NCBI RefSeq assembly: GCF_001654835.1
Contig: NZ_LXEP01000004.1
Location: forward strand, 124,001-188,000
Direction: 5' to 3'
Source of the DNA: Buttiauxella gaviniae ATCC 51604
Lineage (GTDB): Bacteria; Pseudomonadota; Gammaproteobacteria; Enterobacterales; Enterobacteriaceae
Length of the DNA: 64,000 bases
Position 1 is the first letter of the stretch; each line of letters opens with the position of its first letter. This document shows, piece after piece, positions 44,227 through 53,539 of this stretch. Both the position numbers and the translations under genes were made by a program. The notes beneath the pieces were generated by a model that worked only from the letters and a program-made list of their open reading frames with translations, had not been told where the DNA came from and ran no database searches.

Positions 44227-44949
44227 TCAAATTATTCCAATCGCTGCCGCATAACAGGCAATTTGTGTTTTATTTGGCGCGTTAAATTTCTTCTGCATAT
44301 TTTTCTGATGAAAATTGACGGTATTTTCTGATATCGACAAAATAATAGCTATTTCAGCCGATGTTTTTCCTTCCCCCGTCCACTGCAATATTTCCCGCTC
44401 GCGCTTGCTGAGTTTTAATGTCAGCGCATCCATAGACGGATCGTTGAGACGTGTTAATGTCATCAGGCTCAATTCACCCAAATACTGCAGGCGTAACTGA
44501 AGCTCATCGCCAGGTAATACTTTCCCTTTGCCCTGAGTACGTGAAACCGAGTAAAAACCAATCGCCCGATTAGGTGCCATTACACACTGACTAATGCCGC
44601 GGCGCAGGCCGTGATCCCTTGCCGCATCCCAGAACTGCGGGGTATCACTAAAAAGCTCGTCATCCCAGGGTAAATGACCACGCATGAAGTTTTCCGGGCG
44701 TAGCACCGGGTCAATCGCAAAGTAGTTTTCTGCATGGTAGTGATCGAGCCAGCTTTGAGGATAGGAAGACCTTAAAGAGGTTTTTGGACGAGTAAATGGC
44801 ACCGGGTGACGTATACATAGCGAGTAATAGTCAAACTCCAACAGCTCAGTTTGCTGATGCAGAATTTTTGTTATTTCATCAGCCTGAGTGACAGACTGGA
44901 AGATATTAAGCGCATCCAGCCGCCAGCTAAAAAAGTTACGATCATCCAT
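44227..44949 (-). CDS. sdiA: LuxR-type quorum-sensing regulator SdiA
   Basis: A 240-residue LuxR-solo: N-terminal acyl-homoserine-lactone-binding domain (YYSLCIRHPVPFTRPK, FAIDPVLRPENF, HGLRRGISQ) and C-terminal HTH (LSKREREILQWTGEGKTSAEIAIILSISENTVNFHQKNM). No luxI is present in the window. The start at 44949 gives exactly the E. coli length and begins MDDRNFFSWR; an upstream ATG at 44988 is in frame, and the only strong AGGAG lies 14 bases from the chosen start, so the start is not certain. Confidence 0.94.
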   Translation of the reverse strand: MDDRNFFSWRLDALNIFQSVTQADEITKILHQQTELLEFDYYSLCIRHPVPFTRPKTSLRSSYPQSWLDHYHAENYFAIDPVLRPENFMRGHLPWDDELFSDTPQFWDAARDHGLRRGISQCVMAPNRAIGFYSVSRTQGKGKVLPGDELQLRLQYLGELSLMTLTRLNDPSMDALTLKLSKREREILQWTGEGKTSAEIAIILSISENTVNFHQKNMQKKFNAPNKTQIACYAAAIGII

Positions 44950-45130
44950 TATATCTGGCGAATCTCCTGACAATGAATTCATTTTCAAATGTAATGCTTA
45001 ACGCTATCACATTTACCAACATTATTTATATGATTTAACTGCAACAACAGCTGAATATTGAAAGTCATTACTCAATAGTTATTTTTTATTTATAACGCTT
45101 ATTAATTACAGGGTTAATTCACTATAAATA

Positions 45131-45149
45131 AATGGCCCCATTTGGGGCC
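45131..45149 (-). terminator. Terminator of the cystine transporter operon
   Basis: GGCCCC (45134-45139), a four-base ATTT loop, and GGGGCC (45144-45149); on the minus strand it is followed by ATTTATTTATAG. It begins 8 bases past the tcyN stop. Confidence 0.75.
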
Positions 45150-45156
45150 GTTCAAG

Positions 45157-45909
45157 CTACTGCGTCAGGAACTTTTCAAGAAATTGCTGGGTACGAGCCT
45201 GCTTAGGGTTAGCAAACAACTCTCGAGCCGGCCCCTGTTCAACAATACGTCCCTGATCCATGAAAATAGCTCGGTCAGCAACATCACGGGCGAAGCTCAT
45301 TTCATGGGTCACAATCACCATGGTTCGCTTCTCTTCAGCCAGCTGGCGGATTGTACTCAATACTTCCCCCACCAGCTCCGGATCGAGTGCTGAGGTTGGC
45401 TCATCAAACAGAATCACTTCCGGGCGCATCGCCAGCGCACGGGCAATCGCTACACGCTGTTGCTGGCCACCTGAAAGGCGGCGCGGGTAACTGGTTTCTT
45501 TGCCGCTTAAGCCAACTTTCGCCAGCAGCTCACGGGCGCGCGCTATTGCTTCTTCCTTCGGCTCACCTTTAACAATCACCGGCCCTTCAATGATATTTTC
45601 AATCACCGTGCGGTGCGGGAAAAGGTTGAAACTTTGGAATACAAAACCAACATGCTGGCGCAGTTCGCGCACTTTATTCTTTTGCTTATTCAGCGAAAGC
45701 GCTGCATCAATGGAGATATCGCCAACCCTTATGGTTCCCGACTCCGGTTGTTCCAGCAAGTTAATGCAACGTAAGAGCGTAGTTTTACCTGAGCCGCTTG
45801 GCCCAATAATCGCCACCACTTCACCCGCTTTTACTTCCAGATCGATGCCATGCAGCACGGTCTGCCCATGGAATTTCTTGATCAGTTGTTTTACGTCGAT
45901 GGCACTCAT
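45157..45909 (-). CDS. tcyN: L-cystine ABC transporter ATP-binding protein TcyN
   Basis: A 250-residue ABC ATPase (formerly YecC): Walker A GPSGSGKTT at 36-44, Q-loop FVFQSFNLFPH, signature RLSGGQQQRVAIARALA, Walker B VILFDEPTSALDPEL, H-loop VTHEMSFA. It energises uptake of cystine and related sulfur amino acids with TcyL and TcyJ. It overlaps tcyL by 4 bases (ATGA). Confidence 0.95.
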   Translation of the reverse strand: MSAIDVKQLIKKFHGQTVLHGIDLEVKAGEVVAIIGPSGSGKTTLLRCINLLEQPESGTIRVGDISIDAALSLNKQKNKVRELRQHVGFVFQSFNLFPHRTVIENIIEGPVIVKGEPKEEAIARARELLAKVGLSGKETSYPRRLSGGQQQRVAIARALAMRPEVILFDEPTSALDPELVGEVLSTIRQLAEEKRTMVIVTHEMSFARDVADRAIFMDQGRIVEQGPARELFANPKQARTQQFLEKFLTQ

Positions 45910-46574
45910 TTTGGATCCCTGTCCTGGCGATTGAGTTGATTTTCAAAGTAGTTCTGCAACGAAGAGAGCACCGTTGCCATCACCCAGTAAATCAAGGAAG
46001 CCGCGAGATACATGGTAAACACCTCAAGCGTGCGCGAAGTAATAAGCTGAGCCTGACGAAACAACTCGGGAACCTGAATTGTGGCTGCAAGCGAGGTGTC
46101 TTTTACCAGGCTGATAAAGCTATTACTCAGTGGTGGTAATGCAACACGCGCGGCCTGCGGTAAAATCGCCCGGCGCAAAGTTTGCCACGGCGTCATACCG
46201 ATACTTGCCGCCGCTTCCCACTGCCCTTTCTCAATTGATGAAATGGCAGCACGCAGAGTTTCTGATGCATATGCCGCCATATTCAACGACAAACCAATCA
46301 TTGCAGCCGGAATAGGATCAAGCTCAATACCAAACTGCGGCAGGCCGTAATAGATCATAAACAGCTGCGCGATTAACGGCGTACCACGAAAAATCGACAC
46401 ATAGAAACGTGAGAGCAGTGAAAATGGCCAGAATCGCGACAAGCGCATCAGCGCCAGTAAAAAACCGAGAATCAGCCCAAAGAACATACCGCCGATGCTG
46501 AGTTGCAGCGTGAACACCGCACCTTTGAGCAGAAATGGCGCTGAATCCAGCACCAGTTGAATACTTTCTTGCAT
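45906..46574 (-). CDS. tcyL: L-cystine ABC transporter permease TcyL
   Basis: A 222-residue polar-amino-acid type permease (formerly YecS) with about five membrane helices and the EAA-loop signature ASIGMTPWQTLRRAILPQAARVALPP that contacts TcyN. It lies 15 bases after dcyD and overlaps tcyN. Inner membrane. Confidence 0.95.
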   Translation of the reverse strand: MQESIQLVLDSAPFLLKGAVFTLQLSIGGMFFGLILGFLLALMRLSRFWPFSLLSRFYVSIFRGTPLIAQLFMIYYGLPQFGIELDPIPAAMIGLSLNMAAYASETLRAAISSIEKGQWEAAASIGMTPWQTLRRAILPQAARVALPPLSNSFISLVKDTSLAATIQVPELFRQAQLITSRTLEVFTMYLAASLIYWVMATVLSSLQNYFENQLNRQDRDPK

Positions 46575-46589
46575 AGATACCCTGTTTTT

Positions 46590-47576
46590 CTAAATATGCG
46601 GATGGTAAGCAAACAACGCTGGCGCCCCACCGGTATGAATAAAAATAATCGGGCCTTCGTCTTTAAAACGCTTCTGGGCAACGCCGTCTATCAACCCCGC
46701 CATCGCTTTGCCAGTGTAAACCGGATCGAGCAGTATCCCTTCCAGGCGGGCGAGAATTTTAATCGCCTCAAGCCCTTCTTCGTTCGGCGTGCCGTAGCCC
46801 GGAGCGAAGTAGTCATCCCAAAGTTTAATCGGATTGTTTGCGCTGACACTAAGCGACTGCGCGACTGCCTGCTGCAATGCTTCCACTTTCGGTAATTGCT
46901 GAGCAATGGTGCGCGACACGGTAACGCCAATTAAATCAACATCCGGCATAAGCTGTTCAAGCCCTACCGCAAGTCCTGCATGAGTCCCGGCACTTCCGGA
47001 CGCAACAACAACAGATGATACGCTCACCGCACCTTCGCACTGCTGGGCGATTTCCAGCGCGCTTTCCACATAACCCAGCGCACCCAATGCATTAGAGCCA
47101 CCGACCGGAATCACGTACGGGCGAAAACCCTGTGCTTCAAGACGAACGGCTATTTCTTCGAGTTGTTGGTCTGGCGAATGCAACGCATCACACATTTCGA
47201 TTTCGACATCAAACAGGTCGAGCATCAAACGGTTGCCATTGGTGAGATAGTTTTCTGCCTGTGTACCAATCGGGTTTTCCAGCAAAGCGACACATTTCAG
47301 GCCGAGCTTTGCAGCAACCGCTGCAGTTTGGCGAACGTGATTCGACTGAATTGCCCCTGCGGTGACCAGCGTGTCAGCCCCTTCACGTAATGCGTCAGCC
47401 GCCAGAAACTCAAGTTTACGCAACTTATTCCCGCCCATCGCCATAGGGGTTGTGTCGTCACGCTTGATGTAGATTTCACGGCCGAGATAGTCAGAAAAAC
47501 GCGGCAAATATTCGAGTGGCGTCGGGGCGCCGATAAATTCCAGACGCGGGAAACGCGTCAGATTGTGCAGTGACAT
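46590..47576 (-). CDS. dcyD: D-cysteine desulfhydrase
   Basis: A 328-residue PLP enzyme (fold type II, ACC-deaminase family) breaking D-cysteine into pyruvate, H2S and ammonia. The PLP lysine is Lys51 in [22 protein letters not shown] and [12 protein letters not shown] form the cofactor site. The ATG at 47576 (GGAG 6 bases ahead) gives the E. coli length; an in-frame start four codons upstream is weaker. It lies between tcyJ and tcyL as in E. coli, so imported cystine analogues can be degraded. Confidence 0.96.
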   Translation of the reverse strand: MSLHNLTRFPRLEFIGAPTPLEYLPRFSDYLGREIYIKRDDTTPMAMGGNKLRKLEFLAADALREGADTLVTAGAIQSNHVRQTAAVAAKLGLKCVALLENPIGTQAENYLTNGNRLMLDLFDVEIEMCDALHSPDQQLEEIAVRLEAQGFRPYVIPVGGSNALGALGYVESALEIAQQCEGAVSVSSVVVASGSAGTHAGLAVGLEQLMPDVDLIGVTVSRTIAQQLPKVEALQQAVAQSLSVSANNPIKLWDDYFAPGYGTPNEEGLEAIKILARLEGILLDPVYTGKAMAGLIDGVAQKRFKDEGPIIFIHTGGAPALFAYHPHI

Positions 47577-47654
47577 GAGCAACTCCATACACTTATTAAA
47601 AATTCATATCTCTTCATTATGCACGAGCCTGGCCGAATGCCCGCAAATGCAAAT

Positions 47655-47685
47655 AAAAAAAGGTGCTGAAATCAGCACCTTTTTT
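47655..47685. terminator. Strong hairpin between tcyJ and dcyD
   Basis: AGGTGCTG (47661-47668), AAAT loop, CAGCACCT (47673-47680), flanked by A-run and T-run, so it can terminate on both strands. On the minus strand it would attenuate tcyJ read-through into dcyD, a plausible way to make more binding protein than enzyme. Confidence 0.85.
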
Positions 47686-47699
47686 CAGGCTTTCGGAAA

Positions 47700-48500
47700 C
47701 TACTTAGTCACGTCAGCACCAAACCACTTCTCGGAAAGCTTCGCTAAAGAACCATCTTTCTGCATTTCAGCGATACCTTTGTTGATTGCTTCAACCAGGT
47801 CTTCGTTGCCTTTACGCACGGCAACACCCGCTTCCTGACGAGAGAATGGAGCGCCAGCTACTGCCAGGGTATCTTTAGTTTTCTTCACCAGATCCAGTGC
47901 CGCCAAGCGGTCAACCAGAATGGCATCGATACGACCTACGCGCAGATCCTGATACTTAGTTGGGTCATCATCGTAAGTACGGATATCAACGCCCTGCACA
48001 TTGGCACGCAACCACTCTTCGTAGTTTGTCCCAAGGCCAACACCCACTTTCTTACCTTTCAGCGACTCAGGCCCAGTAATGCTGCCTTCATTACCTTTTT
48101 TCACCAGCGCCTGAATACCAGAAACGGTGTATGGCGTGGAGAAATCATATTTTTGCTTACGCACATCGGAAATTGTGACCTGATTAATCACCACATCGAT
48201 GCGTTTGGAGTCCAGTGACGCCAGCATGCCGTCCCATTTAGTCGGCTTAAGCGCGGCTTTCACGCCCAGGTGCTGTGCCAGTTGTTCTGCAAATTCCACT
48301 TCAAAACCGGTCAGTTTGCCATCATCACCCTGGAAGCTAAACGGAGGGTAAGTCCCTTCCAGGCCAACCAGCAATGTGCCGCGTTCTTTAACTTTATTGA
48401 GTAAGTTTTCCGCCGCAAACGTCTGCACACTCGCGCCAGCTACCATTGCCACAGCCAGCACGCCCATCAGCGCCTGACGCCCTACCATTGCTAATTTCAT
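47700..48500 (-). CDS. tcyJ: L-cystine-binding periplasmic protein TcyJ (FliY)
   Basis: A 266-residue periplasmic substrate-binding protein, the length of E. coli TcyJ/FliY: signal peptide ending SVQTFA|AE (about 1-29), then the type II binding fold with GTYPPFSFQGDDGKLTGFEVEFAEQLA and the LKGKKVGVGLGTNYEEWL hinge region. The ATG at 48500 is chosen for the signal peptide at the N-terminus and the GGGGT ahead; the frame is open upstream to 48563. It lies downstream of fliZ in the classical fliAZY order. Confidence 0.95.
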   Translation of the reverse strand: MKLAMVGRQALMGVLAVAMVAGASVQTFAAENLLNKVKERGTLLVGLEGTYPPFSFQGDDGKLTGFEVEFAEQLAQHLGVKAALKPTKWDGMLASLDSKRIDVVINQVTISDVRKQKYDFSTPYTVSGIQALVKKGNEGSITGPESLKGKKVGVGLGTNYEEWLRANVQGVDIRTYDDDPTKYQDLRVGRIDAILVDRLAALDLVKKTKDTLAVAGAPFSRQEAGVAVRKGNEDLVEAINKGIAEMQKDGSLAKLSEKWFGADVTK

Positions 48501-48590
48501 AGATACCCCGAATGTCGATAATTTGATGTAGTGTAACGACTTAATATAATCAATCAAAACCACTACGCTACAAGTTATGCCATTTTAATA

Positions 48591-48714
48591 TATACCTTTA
48601 TCTTTCAAGTTGCAGGTGCGTTGGCTGCTCTATTTCACCCGAATCACTTACTACAGTAAGCTCATCGGGATTCACTCGCTTGCCGCCTTCCTGCAACATG
48701 AAATCTTTTGGGTA
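48591..48714 (-). repeat. Complete ERIC element inside the 3' end of fliZ
   Basis: A roughly 124-bp ERIC element whose minus strand reads TACCCAAAAGATTTCATG, TTGCAGGAAGGCGGCAAGCG, AGTGAATCCCGATGAGCTTAC, AGTAAGTGATTCGGGTGA and CCAACGCACCTGCAACTTGA. These match the conserved ERIC blocks, including the ERIC1R and ERIC2 primer regions. Both ends carry TA dinucleotides, as for other ERIC insertions. It supplies the last ~36 codons of fliZ. Confidence 0.9.
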
Positions 48715-49260
48715 ATGATCAGAAGTTGATTTATTTTCCTGGAAATGGGCAAGGGTATTTTGGTTCAGGGTCTGGAACTGCCCGTACTTGCGCAGTGCAA
48801 TACGGTAATTGTTGGTGCTGGTTGGCGGTAACCATTCTTCCAGGGAATCGTCGAAGAAGGCCTTAGTTGAAGTGGGAGATGGGATGTTTTGTAGGGCAAA
48901 ATGATTCCCCAGACGACGCAGGCGCACCACATATTCGCGGATAGTGCCGTGGCTCATCTCAGTTTGCTCGAACAGGTATTCTTTAAAGCCAATGATATCG
49001 AAATAGTGTTGCTGCTCTTTGCAATACAAATCACCGCAAAAACGGCACAGTGCTGCCCAGGACTGGCGTTCAGCCTGCCAGCCATTTTCATCTATTAAGG
49101 TATCAAGTTGAGCAATGGCAGTTTTGCTGACAATTTCACCCCCACGCGTAAGCGTGATTCTGTCGAGCAATTTTGCGCACTGCGCACAATGCGTTTGTGT
49201 GTGTTTAAAATCTTTCAAATAACGGCTTAATGGCCGTTTTTTTAATTGCTGCACCGTCAT
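48598..49260 (-). CDS. fliZ: Flagella regulatory protein FliZ with ERIC-encoded C-terminal extension
   Basis: A 220-residue FliZ, versus 183 in E. coli. Residues 1-183 match the family (KKRPLSRYLKDFKHTQTHCAQC, ALCRFCGDLYC, EMSHGTIREYVVRLRRLGNH, TSTNNYRIALRKYGQF). FliZ is a DNA-binding antagonist of sigma-S promoters, activating flagellar class 2 genes and repressing curli and some invasion genes. At the point where E. coli FliZ ends (SSDIY; here TSDHY) translation runs on through an ERIC element: PKDFMLQEGGKRVNPDEL and further to HLQLER. The ATG at 49260 matches the family start. Whether the tail alters function is unknown. Confidence 0.93.
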   Translation of the reverse strand: MTVQQLKKRPLSRYLKDFKHTQTHCAQCAKLLDRITLTRGGEIVSKTAIAQLDTLIDENGWQAERQSWAALCRFCGDLYCKEQQHYFDIIGFKEYLFEQTEMSHGTIREYVVRLRRLGNHFALQNIPSPTSTKAFFDDSLEEWLPPTSTNNYRIALRKYGQFQTLNQNTLAHFQENKSTSDHYPKDFMLQEGGKRVNPDELTVVSDSGEIEQPTHLQLER

Positions 49261-49286
49261 TATGTAATCCCGATTATCTCGCCAAA

Positions 49287-49412
49287 TACCCAAATAATTC
49301 GAGTCGCACCGCTACGGCAAGAGAACAAGTCCCGATAAACTTACATCAGTAAGTGATTCGGGCGGGTGAACGCTGCCTACAAAGATGCAACTTGAAGTAT
49401 GACGGGCATTTA
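49287..49412 (+). repeat. ERIC element between fliA and fliZ
   Basis: A roughly 126-bp ERIC-type repeat from TACCCAAATAATTCGAG to AACTTGAAGTATGACGGGC, with the central AACTTACATCAGTAAGTGATT block. It is more diverged than the copy in fliZ, and in inverted orientation to it, so fliZ is bracketed by an inverted pair. It fills almost the whole fliA-fliZ gap (149 bases) and reaches the fliA stop codon. Confidence 0.85.
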
Positions 49413-50129
49413 CAACTTACCGAGCTTAGTGCGTAAACGTTTAATCGCCTGGCTGTGCAACTGACTCACGCGCGACTCCCCCACTTCCAGCACAGCGCCA
49501 ATCTCTTTCAGATTCAGCTCTTCCTGGTAGTAAAGAGTCAACACCATCTTTTCGCGATCGGGTAACGCATCAATTGCGCCCATCACACGTTCACGCAAAT
49601 TCCCTTCCAACAGTTGTTGAAGCGGGTTTGCCTGCTGATGCTCTTCAGTAATCAGTTCGATACTATCGCCATGCTCTTCACGCCACTCGTCATAAGAGAA
49701 GAGTTGGCTGTTATTGGTGTCGAGCAACATCTGACGGTATTCGTTGAGCGGGATATCCAACCGGTCTGCCACTTCTGTTTCGGTAGCATTACGGCCCAGC
49801 TCTTGCTCCAGTTGACCAATTGCCTGCGCAACGCCGCGGGCATTACGCCTGACGCTGCGGGGCACCCAGTCACGGCTGCGCAACTCATCAAGCATCGCCC
49901 CACGGATGCGCTGCACCGCGTAGGTAGTAAATGCCGTTCCTTGCAGGGCATCATAACGGTCCACTGCGTTTAACAACCCGATGCCGCCCGCCTGTAGCAG
50001 GTCGTCAAGCTCCACACTCGCGGGCAGACGTACCTGCAGGCGCAATGCTTCGTGACGCACCAGCGGTACATAACGCTGCCACAGCGAGTGTTTATCCATC
50101 ACACCTTCAGCGGTATACAGTGAATTCAC
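49410..50129 (-). CDS. fliA: Flagellar sigma factor sigma28 (FliA)
   Basis: A 239-residue group 3 sigma factor nearly identical to E. coli FliA. Region 2 includes SVELDDLLQAGGIGLLNAVDRYD and TTYAVQRIRGAMLDELRSRDWVPR; region 4 includes LTLYYQEELNLKEIGAVLEVGESRVSQLHSQAIKRLR. It reads class 3 flagellar promoters; in this window sigma28 sites are visible before fliC, fliD and the chemoreceptor at the left edge. Transcribed with fliZ, now separated from it by an ERIC element. Confidence 0.98.
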   Translation of the reverse strand: MNSLYTAEGVMDKHSLWQRYVPLVRHEALRLQVRLPASVELDDLLQAGGIGLLNAVDRYDALQGTAFTTYAVQRIRGAMLDELRSRDWVPRSVRRNARGVAQAIGQLEQELGRNATETEVADRLDIPLNEYRQMLLDTNNSQLFSYDEWREEHGDSIELITEEHQQANPLQQLLEGNLRERVMGAIDALPDREKMVLTLYYQEELNLKEIGAVLEVGESRVSQLHSQAIKRLRTKLGKL

Positions 50130-50154
50130 GATAAACAGCCCTGCGTTAGTTGAG

Positions 50155-50181
50155 TTATCGGCATGATTATCCGTTTCTGGA
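50155..50181 (-). promoter_or_regulatory. Sigma28-like element upstream of fliA
   Basis: On the minus strand a perfect -10 GCCGATAA (50162-50155) lies 26-33 bases before the fliA ATG. The -35 region (TCCAGAAA at exact N11 spacing) matches the TAAAGTTT consensus poorly. The same sequence stands before E. coli fliA, which has a sigma28 promoter overlapping the FlhDC/sigma70 one. Confidence 0.55.
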
Positions 50182-50251
50182 GGGTTTTTAATCGCAAGAA
50201 TAGTGGGTGAAATGAGGGGTTATTTGGGGGTTATGGGTAACAAGCATAAAG

Positions 50252-50276
50252 AAAAAACCCCGCAAGCGCGGGGTTT
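50252..50276 (-). terminator. Terminator of fliC
   Basis: CCCCGC (50258-50263) pairs with GCGGGG (50268-50273); on the minus strand TTTTTTC follows. It lies 18 bases past the fliC stop. Confidence 0.92.
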
Positions 50277-50293
50277 GGTCAGGTTTTGGCGAA

Positions 50294-51880
50294 TTAACGC
50301 AGCAGAGACAGCACGCCCTGCGGAACCTGGTTAGCCTGTGCCAGCACAGAAGTACCAGCCTGCTGCAGGATCTGCGCGCGGGACATGTTGGAAACTTCAG
50401 TAGCATAGTCAGCATCTTCGATACGGCTACGAGCAGAGGTCAGGTTGCCCAGGGTATTACCCAAGTTAGTGATGGTAGAATCGAAACGGTTCTGTACCGC
50501 ACCGAGGGAGCTACGCAGTGTATCAACCTGTTGCAACGCTTTGTCAATTGAACTCAATGGATCAACAACAGCTTCTTCGCCAGCAGTGACGACACCGCTA
50601 TCCTTATCTGCATCCGCTTTGTAATAGGAGACTTTACCATCTGTATCAGTATTCTTGATGAGATACTGAGTAGAAGCTTTTCCATCTGCACCTTTGACTT
50701 CGCGAGCCATTAGTTCATTGGTACCTTTCAATGATGTATTTACAGATGTCAGGTCAGCTTTGACAGCATCTTTGCCTGTCGTTGTAGAACCAGGGATTTT
50801 CAGTACATTGTTTTCAGATACAGCAGTGTAACCCGGCCCACCTGTAGTATTAGGGGTGCTGTCTGCTGCACCTAAAGTTACAGCGCCAGAAGCAAGATCG
50901 ATTGTCGCAGATGCAGCGCTCCACGATTTAGTACCATCAGTAATAAGGAATGTACCATCGTCATCCTTACGGAATACCTGATAGTCGGCAGCGTCAGCTG
51001 TATTTTTCTGAGTTGACGAAGCAATATCATCTAGCTTAACAACCGTGCCATTATTAACAAAAGTGGTACCTGTAGCAGCGGTACCTGCTGCACCAGCAAT
51101 AACAGTAGAAGAAGTATCGAAGGAAACTGTATTAGTATCCGCATCGTAAATTGCGGCATAGTAATCGGTTCCCACTTTTACAGCCAGAGAACCTTCTTTG
51201 GTCGTATCTGTTGCAGAAGTAAGAACTTCCAGAGTACCGCTAGCAGCTTTCGGTGGGAATTGTAGGTTAACATTTACTGCAGGTGTATTTACTGGATCAA
51301 CCTTAGCTGACAGTTCTGTTACCCCTTTTAGATCTTTGCTGCTGATCTGATTAGATACATCAAGCTTGTCCAGACCAAGAGTCTTGGAAGTTATTTCCTT
51401 TAAATCAATGTCAATGGTTTCGCCATCGTTAGCACCAACCTGAATTTTCATAGAGCTGTCAGCAGCCAGAACTTTCACACCGTTGAACTGAGTTTGACCG
51501 GAAACGCGGTCAATCTCGCCCAAACGCTGGGTGATTTCAGCCTGAATTGACTCCAGATCTGAACCAGAGTTAGTCCCGTTAGTTGCCTGCACAGACAGTT
51601 CACGCACACGCTGCAAGTTGTTGTTGATTTCAGACAACGCGCCTTCAGTAGTCTGCGCGATGGAGATACCGTCGTTGGCGTTACGGGAAGCCTGAGTCAA
51701 ACCTTTGATGTTTGCAGTGAAGCGGTTAGCAATTGCCTGGCCCGCTGCATCGTCTTTGGCGCTGTTAATACGCAGACCGGAAGACAGACGCTCGATAGCA
51801 GTGCCCAGAGAAGATTGAGATTTGTTCAGGTTGTTTTGGGTCAACAGCGACAGGCTGTTAGTGTTGATAACTTGTGCCAT
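50294..51880 (-). CDS. fliC: Flagellin FliC
   Basis: A 528-residue flagellin. The D0/D1 N-terminal part ([20 protein letters not shown] to about 175) and C-terminal part (about 435-528, ending [18 protein letters not shown]) are highly conserved helices that polymerise the filament and carry the TLR5-recognised region ([17 protein letters not shown]). The central part (about 180-430) is variable, rich in Ala/Thr/Asp/Lys and without cysteine, forming the surface-exposed D2/D3 domains (H antigen). No fliB methylase gene lies next to it in the window. A strong sigma28 promoter precedes it. Confidence 0.97.
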   Translation of the reverse strand: MAQVINTNSLSLLTQNNLNKSQSSLGTAIERLSSGLRINSAKDDAAGQAIANRFTANIKGLTQASRNANDGISIAQTTEGALSEINNNLQRVRELSVQATNGTNSGSDLESIQAEITQRLGEIDRVSGQTQFNGVKVLAADSSMKIQVGANDGETIDIDLKEITSKTLGLDKLDVSNQISSKDLKGVTELSAKVDPVNTPAVNVNLQFPPKAASGTLEVLTSATDTTKEGSLAVKVGTDYYAAIYDADTNTVSFDTSSTVIAGAAGTAATGTTFVNNGTVVKLDDIASSTQKNTADAADYQVFRKDDDGTFLITDGTKSWSAASATIDLASGAVTLGAADSTPNTTGGPGYTAVSENNVLKIPGSTTTGKDAVKADLTSVNTSLKGTNELMAREVKGADGKASTQYLIKNTDTDGKVSYYKADADKDSGVVTAGEEAVVDPLSSIDKALQQVDTLRSSLGAVQNRFDSTITNLGNTLGNLTSARSRIEDADYATEVSNMSRAQILQQAGTSVLAQANQVPQGVLSLLR

Positions 51881-51948
51881 GATTTTATCCTTATCAATTC
51901 ACATTTTGTGGTTGGGCTGTTGCCCACGGTTTCTCGCCGTCTACCCAT

Positions 51949-51975
51949 GTATCGGCACACTATTTTCGAACTTTA
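51949..51975 (-). promoter_or_regulatory. Sigma28 promoter of fliC
   Basis: On the minus strand TAAAGTTC, 11 bases, GCCGATAC: 14 of 16 consensus positions. The predicted start gives a leader of about 60 bases. Confidence 0.93.
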
Positions 51976-52058
51976 GAAATATTTCACTTTTTAACTAGCC
52001 GCAGAAATAACCCGCAACGCCTTCATTATTCCCCCCATTAAATAGCTGCAAATATCAT

Positions 52059-52085
52059 TAAACTTTGTGCTCTCGTTGCCGATAC
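52059..52085 (+). promoter_or_regulatory. Sigma28 promoter of fliDST
   Basis: TAAACTTT, 11 bases, GCCGATAC: 14 of 16 consensus positions, divergent from the fliC promoter and 39 bases before the fliD ATG. Confidence 0.92.
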
Positions 52086-52123
52086 CACTGTGAATAATTG
52101 TTAGTAATGAAAAGGGAATAATA

Positions 52124-53524
52124 ATGGCTAGCGTTTCTTCATTAGGGGTCGGATCCAACCTGCCGTTGGATACTTTATTGGCTAACCTCAGCACGGCGGA
52201 AAAAGGTCGACTGACACCGATTACCGCGCAGCAGTCCAGCTACAGCTCAAAACTAACGGCTTATGGCACGCTTAAAAGCGCAATTGAAAAATTCCAGACC
52301 GCGAATACCGCACTGAATGACGCTACCCTTTTCAAAAGCAGCACAGCCGTTAGTAGTACCACTGATTTAGGCGTTAGCACTGGCGCGGGTGCCGCTGCAG
52401 GCAAATACACCATTAGCGTAACGCAACTGGCGCAAGCACAATCGCTGGCAACGGGTGGTGCTAAGAGCGCGACAGATAAACAAAGCACCGTTTCATCGAC
52501 CGACCGCACGCTGGTCATCAACCAGCCGGGTCGTAAAGAACCGCTGGAAATCAAACTTACCGACGATCAGACCTCACTTAATGGTATTCGTGATGCGATT
52601 AACGCCGCCGATGGTGGTGTTTCTGCCAGCGTTATTAAGAATAAAAGTGGTGAATTCCAGTTAGTTATTTCATCGACTGAAACCGGTGTAGATAACGCGA
52701 TGACGATTAGCGTCAATGGTGACAGCGAACTCAACGATCTGCTCGGCTATGATTCAAAAACTAAAACGGGCAATTTAACGCAAACTATTGCACCTCAAAA
52801 TGCCCTGCTCACTATCAATAATATCGAAGTAGAGAGCGGCAGCAATACCGTTAAAGACACGCCAGAAGGCGTCACTCTGACTCTGAGCAAAGAAGTCACC
52901 AACGCCATCGTTACTGTTACCAAAAGCAATGATAAAGCTACCGCGGCAATTAAGACCTGGGTTGATGCCTACAACTCAATGCTGGACACTTTCAGTTCCC
53001 TGACGAAATACAGTGCGGTAGATGCGGGTGCCGACCAAAGCGCGGGCAATGGTGTATTGCTGGGCGACAGCGTAGTGCGCACGATTCAGACCGGAATTCG
53101 TGGCCAGTTTACGACGGGCGACACCGGTTCAAAATTCAGTACCCTATCGCAAATTGGCATTGCCCAGGACCCAACGACCGGCAAGCTGAAAATTGACGAC
53201 GATAAGCTGAAAACAGCATTAACCACTAACTCAGTTGATACGCAAAAATTACTGGTCGGCGACGGCAAAACTACCGGCATAACCACCACTACTGCCAGCC
53301 TGGTAAAAGACTATCTGGCAGACGACGGTATCATCGACAGCGCCACTGACAGCATCAACGCCACGCTAAAAAGCCTGACGAAACAATACCTGGCAACCAG
53401 CTCCAGCATTGACGACACCATTGCCCGATACAAAGCTCAGTTTACGCAACTCGATACCATGATGAGCAAGCTGAACAACACCAGCAATTATCTGACTCAA
53501 CAATTCTCATCCAGCAGTTCCTGA
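52124..53524 (+). CDS. fliD: Flagellar filament cap FliD (HAP2)
   Basis: A 466-residue filament-cap protein that folds flagellin subunits at the filament tip. The N-terminal block MASVSSLGVGSNLPLDTLLANL and C-terminal heptad helices (KQYLATSSSIDDTIARYKAQFTQLDTMMSKLNNTSNYL) are the conserved cap-forming D0/D1 parts. The middle is variable. Length is close to E. coli (468). GGGAATAATA precedes the ATG; fliS follows after 15 bases. Confidence 0.96.
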   Translation: MASVSSLGVGSNLPLDTLLANLSTAEKGRLTPITAQQSSYSSKLTAYGTLKSAIEKFQTANTALNDATLFKSSTAVSSTTDLGVSTGAGAAAGKYTISVTQLAQAQSLATGGAKSATDKQSTVSSTDRTLVINQPGRKEPLEIKLTDDQTSLNGIRDAINAADGGVSASVIKNKSGEFQLVISSTETGVDNAMTISVNGDSELNDLLGYDSKTKTGNLTQTIAPQNALLTINNIEVESGSNTVKDTPEGVTLTLSKEVTNAIVTVTKSNDKATAAIKTWVDAYNSMLDTFSSLTKYSAVDAGADQSAGNGVLLGDSVVRTIQTGIRGQFTTGDTGSKFSTLSQIGIAQDPTTGKLKIDDDKLKTALTTNSVDTQKLLVGDGKTTGITTTTASLVKDYLADDGIIDSATDSINATLKSLTKQYLATSSSIDDTIARYKAQFTQLDTMMSKLNNTSNYLTQQFSSSSS

Positions 53525-53539
53525 TAACAAGGGGTAATT

